Program-made: the position numbers and the translations under genes
Assembly: GCA_903853895.1 (NCBI GenBank)
Contig: CAINUX010000106.1
Coordinates: forward strand, 62,001 to 126,000
From: an uncultured beta proteobacterium
GTDB lineage: Bacteria > Pseudomonadota > Gammaproteobacteria > Burkholderiales > Burkholderiaceae_C
Reading direction: 5' to 3'
Length of the DNA: 64,000 nt
Part shown: positions 58,337 through 64,000 of the stretch, piece by piece
Position numbering within the stretch: the stretch's first letter is position 1
Layout of the letters: each line of letters begins with the position of its first letter
Notes under the pieces: generated by a model
Databases searched by the model: none
Told to the model about the DNA's origin: nothing
Seen by the model: the letters and a program-made list of their open reading frames with translations, nothing else

Positions 58337-60514
58337 CTAGTAAGGGGTTTTTCGGGGGTTCGACTCAAAGGTGCGCAGGCCTGCGCCGATCAGTTCCGGG
58401 GGAATATTCAGTGCCCAGGCGGCGGCAACGGCGGCCATCACCATCTCGGGCTGCGACGCCTTGGCCGGTTTCAGCGAGGCCAGCGGCAGCATGGCAACTT
58501 CCTTGGCGCCGTGGGTCAGCACGATCTGGTCGTCACGCACAAAAACCACCCGCTCTCCGGCGTTGCGGTGTTCGGTCATGACAGATCGGTTGGGGTCCAT
58601 ACCGTAAAAAATGACCTTGCCGTCGCAGAGTTCAGCCATTTCGACCACCTGCGGGTCAGCGGCGTTCAGCACAGCGGTACCGGTGGGCAGGATCACATCC
58701 ACTTGGGTGCGCGCGACCTTGTAGGCCTGCTCGGCGTCCAGTATGTCAAACGGCACCAGCGATTCCTGCCAGCTCACATCCGTGACCACGCCCACCGAGC
58801 ACTTGTCGTAGGCCAGCCCTTCGGCCAGGATGGTGTGGCTGCCGTTCTCAAACACGGCGGCTTGCACTGAGCGGTTAATCAGCAGGCGTTGACCGGCTTC
58901 CCAGTGGGCGCAATCTTTCGCCTCGACCTGCCGGCCATCCAGGTACAGGCCTTCGCTGCAAGCCAGTCCGACGTGTTTGCCGCTGATGTGGGCCAGCCAC
59001 GCGACCAGGCGGGCGATACGCCCGGTTTTTTGGGTTCCGGTAATGCCCACAATCGGAATGCGTCCATCGCGGTCTTGCTTGAACAGGTGTTCGATGATGG
59101 CTTTGCCCACCGGGCGGCCGACTCCGTCAGCAGGCTTGATGTGGGCCAGCAGGCCCGGGCTGGCATTGACCTCAATGACCGCCGCACGCTGAGACTGCAT
59201 GGGCTTGGTCACATCTTCCAGCACCATATCCACGCCGGCAATATCGAGGCCCACCACGCGGGCGGCAAGCGCTGCAGCGGCGGCCACGCTGGGGTGCAGC
59301 AAATCAGTCACATCGAAGGCCACATTGCCATTGCGCTGGATCAGTACCTTCTGGTCTTTGGGTGGAATGGACTCTGGCGTCAAACCCATGCGTTCCAATT
59401 CCAGAATGATCTCGCCGGATTGGCTGGGAAGCAGTGCGTTCAGCGGGGAGTCTTCGCCGCTGCCGCGTCGAGGGTCTGAATTGATCTGGCTGTCGGTCAG
59501 CTGGTCAACATTGGATACCCCGTCACCAATGACCCACAGCGCCTCGCCACGGGCGGCGGCCACCACGTGCTTGCCGACGACCAGCATGCGGTGCTCGTTG
59601 CCGGGGATGAATTTCTCGACGATAACGGCACTACCGTTGCCTTTGCGGTAGGCCAGTGCGTAGGCTGCTTCCACTTCGCCCTGGGTGCATAAATTAAGCG
59701 AAACGCCGCGCCCGTGGTTCCCGTCGTAAGGCTTCAGCACGACGGGCACACCCACTTCCTGTGCCGCTTCCCAGGCCTGCTCGGCACTGCGCACCAATTG
59801 CCCCTCGGGCACCGGCACGCCGCATGACTTCAGCAGCGCCTTGGTCAGGTCCTTGTCGCTGGCAATTTCTTCGGCGATGGCACTGGTCTGGTCGGTCTCG
59901 GCGGTCCAGATGCGGCGCTGGTTGATGCCGTAGCCCAGCTGGACCAGATTGCCTTCGGTCAGACGGATGGAGGGAATTTTGCGCTCCGTGGCGGCGTCCA
60001 CAATGTGGGCCGTGCTGGGCCCCAGGCACAAGTCGTCGACCATTTCTCGCAGATTGGCAACCGCGGCGACCATATCAAATGGGGTACCGTTGATGGCGGC
60101 TTCCAGTAGTTGGCGGCCCGTTTCCAGCGCCGCGCGCCCAACCTGCTCTTGCCGGGTGCGAAAGGCCACCTTGTAGACGCCTCGCTTGGAAGTAGAGCGG
60201 GCCTTGCCAAAACCGGTCTTCATGCCGGCCAGGTTCTGTAGCTCCAGGGTGACGTGCTCCAGGATGTGGGCGGCATAAGTGCCTTCCTCCAGACGCTGGA
60301 AGAAGCCGCCGCGCACACCCTCGCTGCAACGGTGCTCCACCATGTGGGGTAGCCAGGCCTTGAGCCGGTCCACCAAGCCGGGCAGTGTGTTGGAGGGGTA
60401 ATCCTCCAGGGTGCCGATGTCGACCCATGCTTCAATCACCGGGCGGTACGTCCAGATGTTGGGGCCGCGCAGGTGGGTCACCCGGAGAATTTCAATCTTT
60501 TTCAGGTCCGTCAT
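58337..60514 (-). CDS. Second cyanophycin synthetase (CphA'/CphA2-like), shortened
   Basis: A 725-residue homologue of CphA. The N-terminal domain (ILRVTHLRGPNIWTYRPVIEAWVDI) and ATP-grasp domain (VVLKPYDGNHGRGVSLNL) are intact. In the Mur-like domain the P-loop reads GTQKTGR (near residue 493) instead of GTNGKTTT, and the protein ends (ESNPRKTPY) where CphA continues with about 130 residues of Mur C-terminal domain. Cyanobacterial CphA2, which polymerises beta-Asp-Arg dipeptides, is likewise degenerate here. The ATG at 60514 fits the family; a GTG at 60577 has a better Shine-Dalgarno (AAAGAGG). Confidence 0.9.
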   Translation of the reverse strand: MTDLKKIEILRVTHLRGPNIWTYRPVIEAWVDIGTLEDYPSNTLPGLVDRLKAWLPHMVEHRCSEGVRGGFFQRLEEGTYAAHILEHVTLELQNLAGMKTGFGKARSTSKRGVYKVAFRTRQEQVGRAALETGRQLLEAAINGTPFDMVAAVANLREMVDDLCLGPSTAHIVDAATERKIPSIRLTEGNLVQLGYGINQRRIWTAETDQTSAIAEEIASDKDLTKALLKSCGVPVPEGQLVRSAEQAWEAAQEVGVPVVLKPYDGNHGRGVSLNLCTQGEVEAAYALAYRKGNGSAVIVEKFIPGNEHRMLVVGKHVVAAARGEALWVIGDGVSNVDQLTDSQINSDPRRGSGEDSPLNALLPSQSGEIILELERMGLTPESIPPKDQKVLIQRNGNVAFDVTDLLHPSVAAAAALAARVVGLDIAGVDMVLEDVTKPMQSQRAAVIEVNASPGLLAHIKPADGVGRPVGKAIIEHLFKQDRDGRIPIVGITGTQKTGRIARLVAWLAHISGKHVGLACSEGLYLDGRQVEAKDCAHWEAGQRLLINRSVQAAVFENGSHTILAEGLAYDKCSVGVVTDVSWQESLVPFDILDAEQAYKVARTQVDVILPTGTAVLNAADPQVVEMAELCDGKVIFYGMDPNRSVMTEHRNAGERVVFVRDDQIVLTHGAKEVAMLPLASLKPAKASQPEMVMAAVAAAWALNIPPELIGAGLRTFESNPRKTPY

Positions 60515-60662
60515 GGCTGCTTTTTGGTTGGGCAGTCCACCGATGGGGGGCTGACCGCGTTGTGTATTCTCGCTCACCCGCCTCTTTGGGCTAGGTCAAA
60601 AGGGCTCCGAACTGAGTATCGTAAAGTATGGAGCATGCTAAAAAGAAAAGTTGTTGTAACCC

Positions 60663-62927
60663 ATGACCCCTGATGTTCCCGCTGCAAGCCCGTTGACTGG
60701 CGAACTATCTGCTCCGTGGCGAGACGCCTTGCAATCACAACTCCACCCTGTAGAGAACGTTCTGGCGGCACTGGAGGTTGACCTGGATGCGCGCCTGCAC
60801 TTCGTCTCCAGTCTGGTCGTGGTGACCAACCAACGTCTGCTTTGCCGCGCCAGTGGGGAGACTCAGTGGCAGGAATGGGCCTACCGCGATGGTCTGGAAC
60901 TGCGGCACCACGACCACGCGGGGGTTGGGCATCTGAACCTGGTGGATCGCACCGGGCTGCTGGGTACCTGGCGATTTACGCTGGCGCAAAACCTGTATGC
61001 GATCCGGCTGGTGGACCAATTTCAGTCCCATTTGCAAAGCCATGTGAGCGGCAAGCCCCTGGCTCAGGCCCTGGTCAATGTGTGCCCGAGTTGCAAAGCC
61101 CCGCTGGAGCCTGATCAGGAAGAATGCCCGATCTGTACCAAGGTCATTCACACGCCGCCGTCGACCTGGACCCTGTTTCGCCTGTGGCGCTTTGCCAGAC
61201 CCTACCGGGGGCAGTTGTTTTTGGGGTTTGTGCTGATGCTGCTGGGTACGGCGGCCAGCCAAGTGCCGCCGTACCTCACGATCCCTCTCGTCGATGAGGT
61301 GCTCATTCCGTTCCAGAATGGGCAGCGCATTCCGCTCTCCACCGTTGCGTTTTACCTGGCGGGCCTTTTGGGTTCGGCCCTGCTGGCCTGGGGTCTGAGC
61401 TGGGGCAAGACGTATGTGCTGGCATTGGTGTCAGAGCGCATAGCAGCAGATCTGCGGACCGTGACCTACGAACACCTGCTGCGCCTGTCGCTGGAGTATT
61501 TTGGCGGCAAGCGCACGGGTGACCTGCTGTCGCGCGTGGGTAGCGGCAGCGACCGTATCGCGGTTTACTTGTCGCTGCACCTGACAGACTTCGCCAGCGA
61601 CATGGTCATGATTGTCATGACCGCGGTGATTCTGTTTTCCCTGAACCCCTGGCTGGCGCTGATTACGCTGGTGCCGCTGCCCTTCATCGGGTGGATGATC
61701 CACTTCGTGCGGTATCGGCTGCGCACCGGCTTCGAGAAGATTGATCGGGTGTGGGGCGAAGTGACCAATGTGCTGGCCGACACCATTCCCGGTATTCGGG
61801 TCGTCAAGGCGTTTGCGCAGGAACAGCGCGAGGCCAAGCGCTTTCGCGAAGCCAACCGGCACAACCTGATGGTGAACGACCGCATCAACAAGATTTGGGC
61901 GCTGTTTTCCCCCAGCGTTTCCCTATTGACGGAAATCGGCTTGCTGGTGGTGTGGGGATTTGGTATCTGGCAGGTCTCCAAGGGCGAGATCACGGTGGGA
62001 ATGCTGCTGGCGGCGGTGGCCTACATCGGCCGCTTCTATGGCCGATTGGATGCCATGAGCCGCATCGTGTCAGATACTCAGAAAACCGCGTCGGCGGCCA
62101 AGCGTATTTTTGACATTTTGGACCACGTCTCCAGCGTGCCCGAGCCCGCGCAGCCAGTGCCCATGGGCAAGGTGCAGGGGCGCATTGAAGTCAGTAATGT
62201 GGGCTTCCGCTACGGCAACCGCGAGGTGAATCGCGGAATCAATTTGTCCATTGCGCCCGGCGAGATGATTGGCCTGGTCGGTCACAGCGGATCGGGCAAG
62301 AGCACCCTGGTCAACCTGATTTGCCGCTTTTACGATGTGTCCGAAGGCTCCATCAAGGTTGATGGTGTGGACATTCGCTCCTATGCCATTTCAGACTACC
62401 GCCAGAACATCGGTCTGGTGCTGCAGGAACCCTTTTTGTTCTTTGGCACGATTGCCGAGAACATTGCCTACGGCAAGCCCGGCGCCACGCGCGGCGAAAT
62501 CATTGCTTCAGCCCGCGCGGCCCACGCCCACGAGTTCATCCTGCGCCTGCCGCAGGGCTATGACTCCATGGTTGGCGAGCGCGGGCAGGGTCTGTCGGGT
62601 GGTGAGCGCCAGCGTATCTCCATTGCGCGTGCGCTGCTGATTGACCCGCGCATCCTGATACTGGACGAGGCGACCTCGTCGGTGGACTCCGAGACCGAGA
62701 AAGAAATCCAGAAGGCGCTGGAAAATCTGGTGAAGGGCCGCACCACCATCGCCATTGCGCACCGGCTGTCCACGTTGCACCGGGCCGACCGGCTGGTGGT
62801 GCTGGACCGCGGCCGGGTGGTGGAAGAGGGTTCGCATGATGTGCTGATGGCCGCCGAGGGCGCCTACTTCAACCTGTACCAGGCGCAGGCCCGCAATATG
62901 GATGTTGACATGGATGCAGCAGAATGA
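60663..62927 (+). CDS. Cyanophycin-associated ABC exporter with N-terminal PH-like and zinc-ribbon regions
   Basis: A 754-residue half-size ABC exporter. Residues 1-135 resemble a bacterial PH-like domain (SSLVVVTNQRLLCR), followed by four cysteines at about 141, 144, 155 and 158 (CPSC, CPIC) likely to bind zinc. The membrane domain (about 170-470) has six hydrophobic segments. The ATPase has Walker A GHSGSGKST, signature LSGGERQR and Walker B ILILDEATSSVD. It is divergent from the two cphA genes and overlaps a DUF1854 gene. I recall this pair being annotated as cyanophycin-metabolism-associated. The cargo is unknown. Confidence 0.88.
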   Translation: MTPDVPAASPLTGELSAPWRDALQSQLHPVENVLAALEVDLDARLHFVSSLVVVTNQRLLCRASGETQWQEWAYRDGLELRHHDHAGVGHLNLVDRTGLLGTWRFTLAQNLYAIRLVDQFQSHLQSHVSGKPLAQALVNVCPSCKAPLEPDQEECPICTKVIHTPPSTWTLFRLWRFARPYRGQLFLGFVLMLLGTAASQVPPYLTIPLVDEVLIPFQNGQRIPLSTVAFYLAGLLGSALLAWGLSWGKTYVLALVSERIAADLRTVTYEHLLRLSLEYFGGKRTGDLLSRVGSGSDRIAVYLSLHLTDFASDMVMIVMTAVILFSLNPWLALITLVPLPFIGWMIHFVRYRLRTGFEKIDRVWGEVTNVLADTIPGIRVVKAFAQEQREAKRFREANRHNLMVNDRINKIWALFSPSVSLLTEIGLLVVWGFGIWQVSKGEITVGMLLAAVAYIGRFYGRLDAMSRIVSDTQKTASAAKRIFDILDHVSSVPEPAQPVPMGKVQGRIEVSNVGFRYGNREVNRGINLSIAPGEMIGLVGHSGSGKSTLVNLICRFYDVSEGSIKVDGVDIRSYAISDYRQNIGLVLQEPFLFFGTIAENIAYGKPGATRGEIIASARAAHAHEFILRLPQGYDSMVGERGQGLSGGERQRISIARALLIDPRILILDEATSSVDSETEKEIQKALENLVKGRTTIAIAHRLSTLHRADRLVVLDRGRVVEEGSHDVLMAAEGAYFNLYQAQARNMDVDMDAAE

Positions 62928-63415
62928 ACGAACCCAGCCTACTCAATGACAGTGCGTGGTCCCTGCAGCGCGATGCGTTCGGCAAGCTGGTCTTGACCAC
63001 CGACCAGAACGAACGGTTCGAGGGCGTCGTGCCCATACGTGCCTTTCCCATTCAGTCTCCCGAGGTCGGCATCTCGCTGGTGAATACGGATGGCCAGGAA
63101 GTGGCATGGATTGAACAACTCGCCGATGTGACGGAGCCTGCGCAAGGCCTGATTCGCCATGAGCTGGCGACCCGTGAATTCATGCCCGTGATTGGCGCCA
63201 TCCTGTCGGTGACCAGCTTCTCCACCCCCTGTACCTGGGCGGTGGAGACCGACCGTGGCCCTACCCAGTTTGTGCTGCGGGGCGACGAAGACATCCGCCG
63301 CATTGGCACCGAGGGCACATTGCTGATTTCTGAATCGCATGGCATCCAATACCTGGTGCGTGACCAGTATGCGCTGGACGCCCGAAGCAAGAAGATTCTG
63401 GACCGATTTCTGTGA
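62924..63415 (+). CDS. DUF1854 protein, cyanophycin-associated
   Basis: A protein of 163 residues with the DUF1854 pattern: FEGVVPIRAFPIQSPEVGISLV, then EVAWIEQLADV, REFMPVIGAI and a C-terminal RRIGTEGTLLISESHGIQYLV. No signal peptide or membrane segment. The ATG overlaps the ABC exporter stop by 4 nt (ATGA), so the two are translationally coupled and likely work together. Its biochemical role is unknown; being soluble, it could be a regulator or a partner of the exporter's cytoplasmic N-terminal region. Confidence 0.85.
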   Translation: MNEPSLLNDSAWSLQRDAFGKLVLTTDQNERFEGVVPIRAFPIQSPEVGISLVNTDGQEVAWIEQLADVTEPAQGLIRHELATREFMPVIGAILSVTSFSTPCTWAVETDRGPTQFVLRGDEDIRRIGTEGTLLISESHGIQYLVRDQYALDARSKKILDRFL

Positions 63416-63439
63416 TGTAGGTTGGCTATCCACTCTCGA

Positions 63440-64000
63440 CTACGGCGTGCCGATGAAGAAGTAGGCGTTCACCGGCCCGCTGCTCGATTGCCCCAGGCCG
63501 ATGTACGCCGGGCCAAACGGCGTTTCGCCACGCACGTAGATGACCGTTGAGTTGAGGAGACCAGTGCGGCGCGGCTCTGACAGGGGGTCGGCCACCCGGC
63601 CGACTTCCAGCGCCAGCCCCAGGCGCAGATCGCCGCTCAAGCCTAGCGGCATGCGGCCCACGATGCGTTCTGCCCGAATGTGGCCATAGCTGATGCGGTC
63701 CCCCATGAGCTGGTCATTGGCAAAGCCTGACAGGTTGAGGAAACCGCCCAATCGACCCATCTCCTGCGGTGGGACCACGCCATAGGTCGAGCCCGCGTAG
63801 CTGCCACGCAGGCCCAGCACCCAGTTGTCGAGCTGGTACGAGCCATCCAGGTTCAGGTTCAGCCGGTTGTAGTTGCCATCGGCCGACTCAAACCAGCTGC
63901 CCTTGCCGGACCAGCCGGTGGTGGATATGTGCAACTGGTTCTTTTGGTCCGTCTCCCAGCTGGCCAGCCAGCCGTGAATCTGCAGTGGGTCAGACGGCAG
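63440..64000 (-). CDS. C-terminal part of a patatin-like phospholipase / surface-antigen beta-barrel protein
   Basis: The reading frame is open to the right edge, so the N-terminus lies outside the window. The visible 186 residues are beta-rich with alternating hydrophobic residues: YNRLNLNLDGSYQLDNWVLGLRG, then segments ending in TPFGPAYIGLGQSSSGPVNAYFFIGTP. The terminal pattern, with a hydrophobic end and no lysines, suits an outer-membrane beta-barrel of the Omp85-like type fused to patatin-like phospholipases. Convergent with the DUF1854 gene. The patatin part cannot be seen here, so that assignment is tentative. Confidence 0.6.
   Translation of the reverse strand: MPSDPLQIHGWLASWETDQKNQLHISTTGWSGKGSWFESADGNYNRLNLNLDGSYQLDNWVLGLRGSYAGSTYGVVPPQEMGRLGGFLNLSGFANDQLMGDRISYGHIRAERIVGRMPLGLSGDLRLGLALEVGRVADPLSEPRRTGLLNSTVIYVRGETPFGPAYIGLGQSSSGPVNAYFFIGTP

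Noticed and set aside
58337-60514. The second cyanophycin synthetase as a frameshifted pseudogene
   Set aside because: The frame is intact for 725 codons, the next gene starts 7 nt after its stop, so no decayed C-terminus remains, and shortened CphA paralogues are a known class.
60587-60599. TTGGGCTAGG near the cphA' start, reminiscent of the element tail
   Set aside because: Only GGGCTAG is shared, and no left arm is present at the fixed distance.

Overview
The window looks like chromosomal core sequence from a betaproteobacterium of the order Burkholderiales, most likely family Comamonadaceae (Rhodoferax/Polaromonas-like). This is inferred from product identity and gene order, not from any database search. 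Supporting blocks are pilB-pilC-pilD-coaE-zapD-yacG, rplU-rpmA-obgE-proB, ubiE-Tim44-ubiJ-ubiB-fmdB-DUF502-aspS-nudB, the very long DUF3683 FAD/Fe-S protein, and a cyanophycin locus. Genes are tightly packed, with many ATGA or TGATG overlaps. No stretch longer than about 215 bp lacks a gene. I see no phage, IS element, integron or CRISPR array.

Layout. 1-6.6 kb: end of a DUF815 ATPase gene, a Nudix hydrolase, then a leftward run yacG, zapD, coaE, pilD, pilC, pilB (type IV pilus assembly and housekeeping). 6.8-16 kb: manC, tRNA-Pro(CGG), ispB, ribosomal proteins L21/L27 with a clear sigma70 promoter and terminator, obgE, proB, a CNP1-like exported protein, rppH, proS and a lytic transglycosylase. 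16-23 kb: grxD, an orphan GspE/PilB-type ATPase behind a perfect FNR-type box, a YjdM/PhnA-like protein, prmC, prfA, hemA. 23-30 kb: a lipoprotein, a DUF2975/Xre pair with an AT-rich palindromic promoter region, and a leftward glycerol-3-phosphate uptake operon ugpB-A-E-C-Q. 30-43.9 kb: the DUF3683 oxidoreductase, DUF971, ubiquinone genes (ubiE, ubiJ, ubiB), aspS, nudB, an EEP-family phosphatase and clsB. 43.9-55.8 kb: folE, a single-domain BLUF photoreceptor, an EamA transporter, a DUF429 protein, a MinD-like ATPase with a GGDEF cyclase, a SulP transporter, moeB-like, a C-terminal processing protease, gpmA, a rhodanese, grxC, secB, gpsA. 55.8-63.4 kb: a cyanophycin locus with full-length cphA, a C-terminally shortened second synthetase, an ABC exporter and a DUF1854 protein. 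The right edge cuts a patatin-like/surface-antigen protein.

The main unexplained structure is a dispersed element of exactly 47 bp, found nine times (1139, 11191, 19303, 20221, 22950, 25290, 32336, 43841, 54709). Each copy has a 17-bp imperfect inverted repeat (GCTAY-N7-RTAGC), a 17-bp spacer with YGYA in its middle, and a 13-bp tail close to CGAGGGCTAGAGG. Seven of the nine copies overlap coding sequence: three supply a stop codon or C-terminus, one contains the gpsA start codon, and three lie wholly inside genes. Second in interest is the cyanophycin locus, where the second synthetase has lost both the canonical Mur-type P-loop and the Mur C-terminal domain, and where an unusual ABC exporter and a DUF1854 protein sit alongside.
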